Source of the DNA: Nematostella vectensis
Lineage: Eukaryota > Cnidaria > Anthozoa > Actiniaria > Edwardsiidae
DNA: 60,000 nt
NCBI RefSeq assembly: GCF_932526225.1
Contig: NC_064034.1
Location: 3,212,001 to 3,272,000 of the forward strand
Direction of reading: 5' to 3'
Shown in pieces: positions 44,408-56,400 of the stretch. A program made the position numbers and the translations under genes. A model generated the notes under the pieces. The model saw only the letters and a list, made by a program, of their open reading frames with translations. It made no database searches and was not told the origin of the DNA. Each line of letters begins with the position of its first letter. Position 1 is the first letter of the stretch.

Positions 44408-46041
44408 CTAAAGGATACCGAGTGTCAATTGATTGACAGACTTCGCATCTTGAACTGCAACTCGACGGAAACATTTCAATGTCTGCTTGAAACCGTTTCT
44501 GAAGTTTTCGTTGAAGAAAGCATAAATCGCCATGTTCAGAGGCCCGTTGAGCTGTACAATGCTGTAGCTAACAGGCATCAGTTCCCCAGGAGTTGCAAGT
44601 AACAGCACTGGGAATTTTACATTGATAAAACACATGACAAAAAACGGCGTCCAGCAAATCTCGAACACAGACATAATAGCGACCACCATCCATGTCACCT
44701 TCTTTGCGGTTCTGTGGGCATTACGTTGCGCCTGTTCTGCCTCGCCTGGGACTTTTCTCCTCCATAGAATCCACGCGATGCATCCGTAGAAACTCAGCAT
44801 CAGAACCAATGGCAGACCATACCCTAATACCAACACAGCTAGCGCCCAGATTTGCCCCTCTGTCGACTTCTCGAAAAAGCAGTATAAACGCCCAGAATCC
44901 GTTGTGTTAGTGACAGCAGGCGAGAAGGTTACTGTCGTGAAACTGTTCCAAGTTAGATCCACCGGGAGTGCTAATGAAAACAGCCACACGAAGAGGATAG
45001 CGAATTTCGGCCACCTCGTGCTCGACTTATACCTTAAAGGACTCCGCACCGCGAAGAGTCGGTCCACTGTCATCACCAAGAGACTGGACACAGACAGGAG
45101 CGTTCCAACAGAAAGGCCATAGTAGTCCAGTCTACACGTGACTTCGCCAAGAGTTCCCGAGATCCATTGCTCTCCAAATAACGTAGTTCTTATTGCGTGA
45201 CTTGCTGACAAAATTGAAGTGATGATGTCCCCCAGCGCCATATTGAGGATGAAGAGGTTAGTGGTACTGCGCATGCCCGGTACTACACGTATTGTGTGAA
45301 TGATGAGGGAGTTGCACACAAGCGAGGCTGTGAATGTTGTCACGGTCAGGGTCATCAGTGCCACCTTGGTCCCCGGGCTGAATTCTCTCTCATTGGCCAA
45401 CTCAAAATAGACTGTGACATAATAACCAACAAGCAATCGATTAAAAGTGATCAAGAAAATAAAACGCCTCAATTACAACGAATGTCTAATGCTTCTTAGT
45501 CTAGCGATGCCTGTTTTACCTAGAGGGCATAACAGGATTTTAGTGTTTATCTTCTTATGTGTCTAAAAGGAATTACTATTTTTCAACCGTTGCCTGTTTT
45601 GATGTGGGAGTATTAAAAATGGGATTTATTTCTACAGCCAATAAAACAAGTGATCTATAATATACAGAAAGCCTTGCCGATATTAGTCTTTTCAAAACAA
45701 ACCGGAATACTTTATTTTTTTATTTTTGTGAGAACTTCGCGTTCGAATGCCGCACCCCAAACCATGAATGTATTTTTTTTGTTTGTGCAGAAATCATATT
45801 CCGAGCTTGCAGCAAGCTTTCGATACTAGTATACCAATGTTATCTGTCACATAAAATTAGAGATTAGATATAACCAAACTGCGTGAGGAAGATTCGACAA
45901 ATAAGTTTTTTTTACAATACCTTTATGAAGATTGAGTTGATTTTGATCGAGCGACTTCGTAATGGAGGGTGTACTTTCTAAACATTCGATGTCTGTGATC
46001 CAAAAGAGGCAAGCAAGCACGACCACTAAAAGCAACTTCAT
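44408..46041 (-). CDS. Class A (rhodopsin-like) G protein-coupled receptor with cleavable signal peptide
   Basis: Two exons: 46041-45921 and 45411-44408 (GT-AG, phase 1), predicted 374 residues. Exon 1 encodes a signal peptide (MKLLLVVVLACLFWITDIEC) and the start of the ectodomain. Exon 2 carries all seven helices. Landmarks: TM1 with VCNSLII, TM2 LNMALGD, TM3 cysteine about 133 paired with C198 in ECL2, DRL at 157-159 in place of DRY, TM6 CWTPF near 273, and TM7 LNMAIY near 312-317 in place of NPxxY. It ends with a short basic tail with one cysteine, a possible palmitoylation site. The ligand cannot be named; cnidarians have many neuropeptide-like orphan receptors. Exon 2 is also open upstream to an ATG at 45472, but the spliced model gives a proper signal peptide and clean phase. 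Confidence 0.85.
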
Positions 46042-47486
46042 TTTAACTACCTACTTTTATCTCTACTTTACTGTACAATCGTTCGTCGGTGAATCGGCAG
46101 GCGTTTTTCTTGCAGGAGGCAACACTAAATATGATTAGCCATGTCATTTGCAACCTTGGCTATGCTTGGCCGAGCGGATATGAGTAGCCCAATAGGGGTC
46201 TATCTCGGATAACACTCTTTTTTGATGAGTCACTTTGGACTTTTAAAAAAACACAATTTCCTAATCAAACCAGCACCCCCACTAGATACGACAGGTCTTT
46301 TTTATGACAGCTCTAAATGTCTGCTACCAGAACAGTTTCTAATTTTGTCGAAAACAAACATCTTATTTGATATATTTGCCATATGACTCGCGGCTGACAC
46401 TCTCTCTGCATGCGTTTACTTTTCAGCTATTAACCACACCGCTGTATTTATCTTCAAGAATCTAAAATGTGATCATGAAATGAAGAGATTGGTAGCGCAC
46501 AAATTGGTGTCTGTATTTATTTTAAACAGGAGAAAACCTATGAGAATGGCTATTGATATCACATAGTCATTAAAATAGTAATTTACAATCCCTTTGTTTT
46601 TTTAATTATATTTTCATTTTGATTATGATCTCCGCAAAGCTAGAGGTACTAACAAATGCTTACGTACTTACAATCTTAATTAAAAGGATTTTTCTCTTTT
46701 GGAGCGGATTTTAAACTCGTGTAAAAAAGCCAAGATATTAAAATCAACTAATGATAGAACAAACCTCACGCAAAAGTACGTATTTTGACCTTCACGTGAG
46801 AAAACCATTTATCATGTAAAATCGTCACTGCGTGGCTTTATTTTTTAACGGAAGCGTCTCCATTTCCCCTTGAACCACTCAGCATTGTGTGGAGTGTGTT
46901 GTGTGACGTTGTGAAGTGGGGGGAGCGCATTGGGGGAGGGGACAATTTCTCAGAGTTCTTGGCATCGTGTGTAATATGACTGTATGGGGTGCGAGATACT
47001 ATTCTAATGGAGGGGGGCCCAGTATTTTCGGGTCGTAGTTTTGAAAAACAAATGGCGCCATTGGTGGTGGTGTAGAGAGGACCTGTTCTGCCTAATGTTC
47101 CATTACCTTGACAATGTAAGATAAGAAATTAGCGTCTATAAATCAATTTCATTTCACGTCTATAAATCAATTTCATTTCACGTCTATAAATCAATTAAAA
47201 AGACAATTAAATAAATATATGCTTTTCGAAGAGTTGCTTAGTTTATAAAGCTATGCCAAAGTCTTCAAAGGCCTCAAGTTTCATAGTTTTGCTTAAAAAC
47301 AGGTGGTTCTATTGAACCAGAACCAACAGAGCCCCCCACCCCCCCCCCCCCCCTTCCACCACCTTGAACCCACCACTGCTCATGCGCTGTTATAAAGTCC
47401 CTTGTTCCTCCCGGGATTATTTGCTACAGTTTATCACATTGTCGATAGTCCTTGGTACAAGCCTTGTGTTGCCCTGTTTGGGCCGA
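46042..47486. other. Intergenic region, no gene seen
   Basis: AT-rich sequence between two minus-strand genes. It has a 24-bp motif (CGTCTATAAATCAATTTCAT) repeated three times at about 47155-47195 and a poly-C run at 47335-47353. It should contain the GPCR promoter and the 3'UTR of the receptor gene, but no specific signal can be assigned. Confidence 0.45.
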
Positions 47487-47607
47487 CTAGGGCTTGGTAC
47501 ACGGGTGGCTCCTGGCCTTGACCCTCAAGTGGTACAAGCCTTGTGTTGCCCTGTTTGGGCCGACTAGGGCTTGGTACACGGGCGGCTCCTGGCCTTGACC
47601 CTCAAGT
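47454..47607 (-). repeat. 77-bp tandem duplication across the receptor C-terminus and stop
   Basis: 47454-47530 and 47531-47607 are nearly identical (GGTACAAGCCTTGTGTTGCC ... CCTTGACCCTCAAGT); one T/C difference was seen. The length is not a multiple of three. On the minus strand, the proximal copy (47607-47531) is read in frame as QGQEPPVYQAL..., and the distal copy is then read in another frame to the stop (RVKARSHPCTKP). The duplication has therefore replaced the original C-terminus. Confidence 0.9.
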
Positions 47608-50600
47608 GAATGGTAGTTCGGGCTTTCGTTTTTTATACGGCTTCCTTGCTTATCGGAAGGGCGGTCGTCGGGGATTTCGTAGATAGCTGAGTCTCTATTT
47701 TTGAGCCCGTCCAGTTTATCTTGTTTGTGGTGCTTCCTGGGAAATCCCTTCTCTTCGTCTGCTCTGTTTTCAGAGGTGTCACCTGCAAACTTATCCGTTG
47801 CTCTTGGTTGCCTTTTGCAGTACAAGGCTGCCTCGGCATAAGAGTAACTGTAGTCAGGTTCAAAAGCTTTGTTTTCCAAACCAGGCTCTTCAAGGCTGAA
47901 GTACCCAGGAGGGGTGTCGTTGATAGAATCCATGAGCCCCTTGCTATTGTCATCTGTGGTTTCTGATTCTAAGCATGCGTAGACGTTGTTATCAAGATCC
48001 GTGGGCTCACTGTCTTCGCTTCCAGCGGAAGGTTCCTCTAGACATGCGTATAAGTTACCATCTACTCCAGGCCTACCGAGACTGATTTCGTCTGGCTGAA
48101 CTGCCGATTCTAATTTTGCATAAATATTATTTACTGGTTTTGCAGTTGTAGCGACATTTCCCGCCAAGCTCGCATACGCACTTTGTACAAGCTCTTTTGA
48201 CTTTGCTACTTTTGGATCAGCGGTGTTTGCCTTAAGGCATGCGTAATTGTTGTCATTGGTAACGACACATTGTTGTGTTGATTTGGTGGAGAGCACGCGT
48301 TGTTTGGTCGCTTGGCTGGCTTTGGCTAGCGGTTCGTAGATGTTGCTCGTATCCTTGACGACTGGACACTCATATTTGCACGTGACTCTACTGTTGGCCG
48401 GTTCTTGTGGCACTAAAAGGGATGTGAAAATGGGTTCGCATAAATAGGCGATCTATAAAAAAATCGTTCATCTGTCATCTTGGATTCTATCATCTCGAGC
48501 AAATCGAGCAGAAATTAGCTTTAGAGAAGTGTACCAATGGACTAATGTAGTAATTTAAATAAAAAGGATGCTTTGTGTTACATTAGTACATTGTCTAAGT
48601 TGGCCCTGACCGTGATGCATTGCGCATCTTTGCGCTGTTTTGCTAGCTGGTTATATAAGGATTGACGCCTCGTACAGAAGTCTACCTTCATAAAGTTCCA
48701 AGTCTGTTTTCAAGCCTGCAAACAGATCAAAATCAATTGTCACAAGTTTGACAAGTCTATCTACATTCCCATGTACAAACATTGTTATTTACCATTGGCA
48801 TTTTAAGAAACACCATTCGTACCTTTAGAATTTCTTGAATTGCCCCTGTTGTAAAAGTAAAGAAGTTAAGTAATATACACGCTGCTTTGCTTTCCATATC
48901 GAGTGATTAACGATAGATGAAAGCAGATAATTTAAACATAGGACTTTGGAAAAGTCTATACCTTGCTGAGGTATATCTCTTTATGATGTAGGCAAGAAAA
49001 ACTATGACCATGATAAACAAAATGCCTCCAGCCACCGCGCCTGCCACAGGGAGCCAGGTGCTTCTGGGCACGGCTTTATGCTGAGCATCCACATCGCCCT
49101 GAAACAAGAAATTCATGTTGTACGAAACCTGAACCATAATGTCATCTTTCTTTTATTTCTCCGAGCCCTTGTGTCATGCTTCCAAGTGATATGGTTCGAT
49201 TCTAGGTTCGCTTGGGATTTTTCAGAGTTACAAAATACAACACTTTCTCTCCCGGCTCGGTAAGCCGAGCTCCTGGTCCGTTTTAAGGTAGGACCCAGGT
49301 TTTTTTTTTTAGAGATTGCAGCACTTCAGACTGTTTAAAAGAGAAGATCAAGGAATGCAAAGGTTCCAAGGTTGCTGGGCTGTGGTACCATCTTCAGTGA
49401 CAGGGTTACTAGTCACGCCCTGGCTCCAGAATTGTAAAGTTGTGAGTATCAGTTCTCGTGTTAGTAAATCCTCGAGCAAGCAGCACTAAAACACGATATG
49501 TATTAATAATGAAAACTAAGTTCATACGCTAGACTTTGTTTGTAACCAGGTTGTAGTTTTAACTCAAAATATCACGATTGTTAACTGTGTTACATAATCT
49601 TTATATAAACTTTCGGGCATTCAGCCGAATATATTCATTTTTCATAATTCACTTGACCTACTGCATGAGCTCTAGATGATATTAAAATAGGTAACGAATT
49701 ACCTTAGATCACAAATAAGGGAAGAGTCACAATTTATCGGGGGGGGGCTGCTATGTTGAATTTTTTCTGGTTAAAAAATTACGACCCTCGACGATAATTA
49801 TTGTTAAAATTTAAATAGAAAACAACATCATTAGCTCCTTCCCAACTGGAATCTTATGTAAATATGTTTTTATACCACCAATCGGAATAGTTTGAAATGA
49901 TTTTCAACGCCAGCCAAACGAAAGACATGAAAGTTCAAGCAGAATACGCATCACTTTAATTCTGGGGTTCTCCCCAGAAAAATTGAAATTCCAGACTTTT
50001 AGGAGGCTCGGAAATTGATCAGAATACCTGTAAAAAAATAATGCTGTAACAAATAACCCTGTATCAAAATTTATGGCCCTCCCCATAAGCGATCCCCCCA
50101 AACATTGCAGCCCTCCCCCCCCCCCCCCCACCCGTTAAATAATGACCCTTCCCTAAAAGAACGTGTATACCAACTAACCTCTACCAAAGGTTCGGTTTGA
50201 ACGATTCTTTCCGTGCTTGAGGAGATTCGTGGCTCTTCTTTACTTGTTGTCGGTCTTTGCTCCGGTGATGGCGTCTCTGTAAATGCTGATAACGCAGATG
50301 TCGAAGCTATCGCTTCAGTCTCTATTGTCGCTGTGGTTGCTGTATTTATTGAAGCATCGGATGTGACAGACGATCTTGGTGTTGCTTGAGTGGTGTCAGT
50401 TGGTTTCGTCGCTCCCGTCGCTGCAATTGTTGTCGCTGTGGTTGCTGTATTTATTGAAGCATCGGATGTGACAGACGAGCTTGGTGTTGCTTGAGTGGTG
50501 TCAGTTGGTGTCGTCGCCCCCGTCGCTGCTTTTGTTGTCGCTGAGGTTGTAGAAGTTGTTGAAGCATTAGATATAACAGACTGACTTGAAAGGGCTTCAG

Positions 50601-51729
50601 TGGTTCCAGTCGTAGCTGTCGCTGCAGTTGTCCCTGTAGTTGTTGCTTCAGTTGTTCTTGCCTTCCCGGTGGACAATGATGACGATGAGTTGGGTGAGGT
50701 GGTGGCTGCCTTGGTTAAACCAGCTCGTGTTGAAGTTTTTGTACTAGTTTTTACCGTGGAAAAGCGTGTAGTTTTCGCTGCGAAAAAGAAATTGTTTTGT
50801 AGCGGCAATTCATGCATTTTCACGTCCTCAAAAATCACAATGCGCGCGTCAGAACGGGAACGAATGACGGGGGAGAGGGGGTGGAGGAGAAGCACAGTAA
50901 TTTCCGAGCAGAAGCGAGCATCGTTCTTAGTGACTTATCGAATACCCATTGATACCTTTAGTTGTAGGCAAAGAAGGCGACGAAGGTTTTTCCGTGGGAG
51001 TGGGGGTAGATCCACAAAGGCCACACTTTCGAGGGCATTTATCCCTAACTGATCCGTTGCAGCCATGTTTGTTTACAAACTTTTGACATTTGTGATGATC
51101 AATACAACTCCCATCCTCGTCACCATCATCATCATCTGAAAAATAACAGCGCCCCGTCAAGACACGAACGAAAGTTCCGCATTTATATCGAACGAAAATA
51201 GATTGTGCCTTGCAAAACAAATAGCTGTACGATGTATTTCATAGTGTTGAAGAAAAAATGCACGTTATTTTGCAAACGACAGAACATTTAAAACAAAACC
51301 GTTCTTTAAAGAATTGTTTTTTTATTGAGAATTATTATTGTATTCTTATGAATATTCATAACAATAACAGATCCCCACTTACTTACCGTTACTGGCAAAT
51401 CTTCTCAGTCTCTGCCATGTCTTTATCTGTATCGTATCGACAGAAAGCATCTTGCAGCGAATTTTTCTTTTTATTTCAATGACACCAAATACACAACGAC
51501 AAATGCACGACGTCCTCGCACTTTTACCTCCGAGAGAATTACAAAATCTCTCCCTTGATATCCACGAATTCAGTCTGCAAACATGTTCAGGAACATTGAC
51601 GGAGGATTCCTTCTTCAACCATTCTGCCGAGGAACTATCTGCATTAGAAGCAAACCTCTCTATGCTCTGTGTTATTACAAGAACTGTGAGAATGAGAAGA
51701 AATATCGCCATAGGAGCCTTCCTCGACAT
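47487..51729 (-). CDS. Type I membrane receptor: signal peptide, ShKT domain, mucin-like stalk, TM, YxxL-rich tail
   Basis: Seven exons: 51729-51387, 51135-50956, 50777-50179, 49098-48962, 48845-48823 (23 nt), 48715-48686 (30 nt), 48412-47487. All are GT-AG and in frame, giving 745 residues. Residues 1-22 form a signal peptide (MSRKAPMAIFLLILTVLVIT), followed by a cysteine-containing region. An acidic DDDDGDEDG leads into a six-cysteine ShKT domain (C125-C155). Residues about 175-374 are a Thr/Ser/Ala-rich, likely O-glycosylated stalk. One TM helix is at 389-412, then basic KRYTSAR. The 330-residue tail has about ten YxxL-type motifs: NIYEPL, NNYACL, SAYASL, NIYAKL, NLYACL, NVYACL, GYFSL, NYHSL, VYQAL. 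SAYASL fits the ITIM consensus; most are NxYxxL. No family name is known to me. Inference: a surface receptor signalling through tyrosine phosphorylation and SH2 proteins, perhaps in immunity or adhesion. Confidence 0.8.
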
Positions 51730-52134
51730 ATCTGCTGTGCTTGTACTCTTTCCACTTCTAGCGATTACAAGAGACTCCCTGTAGAGACTTGTGCAATCAC
51801 AACTTGGTCACGGGTACCGTAGTGGTACAAAACATGGCAACTTATGACCTCTTTGTAAAGGGATGTGCCTAGAGTATGTTATGAGAGCCCTCGAAACAGA
51901 AGAGTAAACAGGAACCTTTCCGTAGGTGATGACATCTTTGGTGTTTTTTGGCTTCGGTGTCTTGTTGTGAGAGATACAATCAACAATCAACTATAGGGAG
52001 ATCATCATGTTCGAAATCATGCCGATCAAAGGTATCTAAAGTGTGATCCGTTTTACTGCAAGAGCTCGATCTGGTCATGCGGGGAGATACGAGGAACATA
52101 CGTAACACATATTCCTTATCGTAAATCGCACATG
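51730..52134. other. Intergenic region upstream of the receptor gene
   Basis: No exon with a recognisable product. It should contain the receptor promoter on the minus strand. No TATA or other element stands out clearly. Confidence 0.4.
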
Positions 52135-52560
52135 TACTCTTTTTTAATATATAAGAACGTCCAATTTTCAGTCGAGGCTTGGCCGTTCTTATTTTTTAGG
52201 GGGATATTGGAATTACCGCAATACTGCACAACATTTTCGAAAATACCGCAATACCGCAGAAAAAAAACCCGAAAATACCGCAACAGAAGGGCGAGGTTTT
52301 GAAGAGCATATGCGACAACCCGACATTTCCCAGGTTTTCCTCTAGATCATCCCGAACCACGGGCAAATCCCGCGCACTGCAGGACTAAAATTAGCACCGC
52401 AATACCGCAATATATTTTTTTATCGCAATACCGCCGTTTAAAAAGCAAAATATCGCATCTATTAGTGTTTCGAAATACCGCATCACCGCATGTTTTTTGC
52501 TTTTTTACCGCAATATTGTACAAAAAAGGCCAATATACCGTAAATCCTAACGTCCTCCCC
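52135..52560. repeat. Repeat element with dispersed ATACCGCAA motifs
   Basis: The left part (52137-52200) resembles the candidate MITE at 7.9-8.3 kb (AAGAACGTCCAATTTT ... GCCGTTCTTAT). From 52205 to 52545 the nonamer ATACCGCAA or a close variant occurs about a dozen times at irregular spacing, often in pairs (ATACCGCAATACCGCA). No coding frame. It looks like the interior of a small transposon. Confidence 0.5.
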
Positions 52561-52648
52561 TATTTTGGTATTTTATGAAAAAAAATTCACAAAGAATTTT
52601 AAGCTTTGAGTATATTTTAATAAACAGTGGCCTTGTTGGGTCTATTGG

Positions 52649-52779
<131 letters not shown>

Positions 52780-52920
52780 TCGCTGTGTACTTTTTAAACT
52801 AACAGAGGTGGGTAAATAGGGTACAGCCTCTGGGCTCCAGGGTATTTGCACGAAGGTGGCCTGTAATCCTGAACTAGCTCCCCTTGACGGCCCCTGGATC
52901 AGCAACCTCCTATAATCGCT

Positions 52921-53109
52921 TTACAGAAAATATTTGCATCCCACTGCAGTAACCATTGCAAGAATTGGTAGTGTTCTGAAGAAATTTGGAAGAAGGATGG
53001 TAAAGGCTTCTTTTGCCACAGACATTATTCCATCAGTAAACAGCTCCCTGCATCTTTCCCAATCTCTTGATTCATATTGGCGCACAGTCACCTCTAGGTT
53101 TGCATTCAT
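52921..53109 (-). pseudogene. Orphan first exon of a NAT8/camello-like N-acetyltransferase
   Basis: The minus strand reads MNANLEVTVRQYESRDWERC, then RELFTDGI, then a hydrophobic stretch (LLPNFFRTLPILAMVTAVGC), and stops at TAA 52923-52921. The VRQYESRDxERxxELF block followed by a membrane segment resembles the N-terminus of NAT8-type acetyltransferases. A donor-like TTTCT|GTAAAG lies at the end, as if this were exon 1. No acetyl-CoA-binding exon is found downstream, where the (GA)n tract and repeats lie. It is probably a truncated gene fragment; a distant or lost second exon is the alternative. Confidence 0.5.
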
Positions 53110-53111
53110 CT

Positions 53112-53280
53112 TCAAACAGGGCCGTAGCAGGGGGTAGGGCACATGGGGCACTTGCCCCCCCCCCCCCCAATATTTAAAATTACTAAGGAAATGACTAGTA
53201 GGGGCGTGGCCGTGCCCCCAAATATTTTCCTAATGCTTCTGTATTGTGCTCCCCCCCCCCCCCAATATTTCGAGGTCTGC
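53112..53280 (+). mobile_element. Dispersed repeat fragment with poly-C runs
   Basis: GGCCGTAGCAGGGGG through GGGGCGTGGCCGTGCCCCCA and AATATTTTCCTAATGC is the counterpart, in opposite orientation, of 8870-8960. Two C runs (about 53155-53168 and 53251-53263) are followed by AATATTT, suggesting a tandem or internally repeated element. It abuts the 5' end of the NAT8-like exon. Confidence 0.6.
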
Positions 53281-53487
53281 TACAGCACTGTCAAATATGC
53301 CACAACACAAGAAATGAGCCTCTCTATTTGAGGACATCAAATGGGATTCCTGTGGTACATATTGCCGCTGATCATCGCTGTGGGCTCCGGTGCATTACAA
53401 AAATGGCCGCCGTGGCTGCCTGACTTTCTTACATCACAAGAAAACTGTAGAAAAACTGGAACTTTTTATGACCACATCTTGTTAACA

Positions 53488-56400
53488 ATGGGTAGTGGAG
53501 AGTCAACCAGGAAAGTGACCCTGGAAAGGGATTTCGGCGAAGGCAATCCAGGGATCGTGCGGGTAAGAAAGAGTCGTGAATTGGAGCATGAACCGGTGAA
53601 CAGACAGCGTGGAATAAGTTTTTCTTTTTTTTCCATGAGCTGAACCGATAAAATCCAATTAAACACAGGTTTCTGAGAGTGTTGTTCGTCGGTTGAAAGG
53701 ACAAAGAGATCTTCCCTTGGACCCAAAAGAGGATGTAACTCCAGGTAACTCATTATCTCCTTACATTCGTCTTCATGCTCGAAAATCCTAGGGGTCTCAG
53801 TTTCGACCTCGAAAGAGAAGGTCCTGGGGAACAAACTTTGTAAGAACCTGTGTGTGGTGAGACTTGCAGAGAACTGTTTATCGCTGTATCCACCCCCTTT
53901 TTTTCAATATGGAAGGCTTTGATTGGTTAAAATATATTGTTTGACCAATCAGATGCTGGCTTCTCCATTTGAACTCGTCCAAGTTTGTTTGTTTGTTCCA
54001 TGTTGTTCCTCAGAGACTAGGCTCCTACGCAGTCGTCCAGACCTCTGTCATACAGTGTGCTTGAGCTCAGTAATAGGGACCTTAAGCAAGGACTACGACG
54101 ACTAGGACAACAAGATATATATGTTATTTACCAGCCTTCGTCCTTGGTCAGTATTTCATTATTTACCTTGGTCATGGTATTTCACGATACGGACTGACCC
54201 TTAGCTTGTAAATAACATATATATCTTGTTGTCCCAGTCATCGTAGTCCTTGCTGGTCTTGTAAATAACATATATATCTTGTTGTCCCAGTCATCGTAGT
54301 CCTTGCTTAAGGTCTTTTTTTTCCCTCAATATTTGTTTACCTTATGGGCTTATGGTTGCACAAGACGAGATTTCGCTTCTGACTTTCATCAATGTAAGTG
54401 AAGGTTTTTTTGCTCATGATCATTCAATAAACTCCATTTTGTAATTCCACACAAAGCTTTTAATTCCTCAAAAATACATACAGAACCTCCAATGAAGACA
54501 TTCTCTAAGTAATGACCAATAACTTTGTAAAATAATTGAGTCCAAAAAAGTTGTTCTAAAAACGAATTGATTAAAGCAATGTCTCCTTTCGCTTTGATTG
54601 GTTAAAATATATTGTTTGACCAATCAGATGCTGGCTTCTCCATTTGAACTCGTCCAAGTTTGTTTGTTTGTTCCATGTTGTTCCTCAGAGACTAGGCTCC
54701 TACGCAGTCGTCCAGACCTCTGTCATACAGTGTGCTTGAGCTCAGTAATAGGGACCTTAAGCAAGGACTACGACGACTAGGACAACAAGATATATATGTT
54801 ATTTACCAGCCTTCGTCCTTGGTCAGTATTTTCAAGACCTTGGTCATGGTATTTCACGATACGGAATGACCCTTAGCTTGTAAATAACATATATATCTTG
54901 TTGTCCCAGTCATCGTAGTCCTTGCTGGTCTTGTAAATAACATATATATCTTGTTGTCCTCTGACTTTCATCAATGTAAGTGAAGGTTTTTTTGCTCATG
55001 ATCATTCAATAAACTCCATTTTGTAATTCCACACAAAGCTTTTAATTCCTCAAAAATACATACAGAACCTCCAATGAAGACATTCTCTAAGTAATGACCA
55101 ATAAGTTTGTAAAATAATTGAGTCCAAAAAAGTTGTTCTAAAAACGAATTGATTAAAGCAATGTCTCCTTTCGCTTTAAATCCTCCATAGAAAATAAAAT
55201 ATATTTACTAAAGAACTTCTCTTGAATGTGGATACGTTAAGCTGGTTATGCAGGAGTGAAGAGACGATTTGCTGAAATAAAATTTCAGCAAACTTGAAAT
55301 TGTTATGCGCAATGCAAAATCATTATTGCGGGAAATTGTCAAAACACAGGGAGTTTGAAGTCAATTTTCCATAAAGTCAATGATAAAATGACAAATAATG
55401 ACAAAAATGACAAGTAAAAACCCAGTTTCCGATGGTCATTTTACAAATCAACACATAATTTCAAGCTTTGGAGGTGAACGGCCTGCTGGATAGTAGGATA
55501 CTAGACCTCATGAGAGCCAATCAGAGCAATTTGATGGATACTGGACCCAAAAAAATTCAAAAAATAAGTGCTGATGTTTGATGATCATTTCCAATTTAGT
55601 TGCAAAAGAATAAACAAAATGTAAGAATTAGAAACACATGAAAATATACTAAGACATTAGTTTTTCAAATTAATTTTTATAGTGTCACACTAGAAATTGT
55701 TTAGTCACTAACTTTAGGTTCTGAATGTGTGTCTCTACAGAGGAATTAAACAAGCTATGGAATGAGCTACAGAGGGAGAAAGTCCACTTACACTCACAGA
55801 GAGAAAAAATACAGTCAATGTTAGAGAGAGTATATCAGAGGGTAAGTAGTGTGATTTTAACATTATATTGTATTGTATAGAGAGAATAATAACATTCCAA
55901 AACATTGAAAAATATCCATTGAAAAACACAATTGTAAAACAGATAAAAAACATAGAAACAAAACATCAAAAAACGACATTGAAAAAAAACACATTGAAAA
56001 TTGTTTTATGTGTTTCCATGTGGCTCTAGTAAGAAGCTTGTAGCGTTCAACATTATTTGTGATAATCAAAACTGTTTACGTATCCATTTGGAAAGGATTT
56101 TATCTCTGAACTCAATCAGTGTCTTTCCTAAAACATCTGTAATCTTGGTAACCTACGTTTAACTCAAACAGGTCTCATGGTCTAAATTTTCCAAAGTTGA
56201 TAGTTATATTGAAGATATTAGGCTGCTTTCCTACAAACTCTGACATATTGACCTTGTGCTTTCCTAATTCTCACTTCTAGTTTTGTCAATGGTTATCTGA
56301 TTGGTTTGCCAGTCTCTGACATGACCTTGCGCTTTCCGAATTCTCCCTTCTAGTTTTGTCAATGGTTATCTGATTGGTTTGCCAGTCTCTGACATGGCCT

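Noticed and set aside
44033-44602. A 189-codon plus-strand frame
   Set aside because: It runs through the GC-rich array and antisense to the GPCR C-terminus, with no recognisable domain.
51452-51822. Plus-strand frames of 110 and 79 codons over the receptor's first exon
   Set aside because: They are antisense shadows. The minus-strand frame has the signal peptide, correct donor and phase.
53923-54780. Two identical 60-codon frames
   Set aside because: They are the two copies of the intronic duplication. There is no domain or splice support, and identity reflects recent duplication rather than selection.
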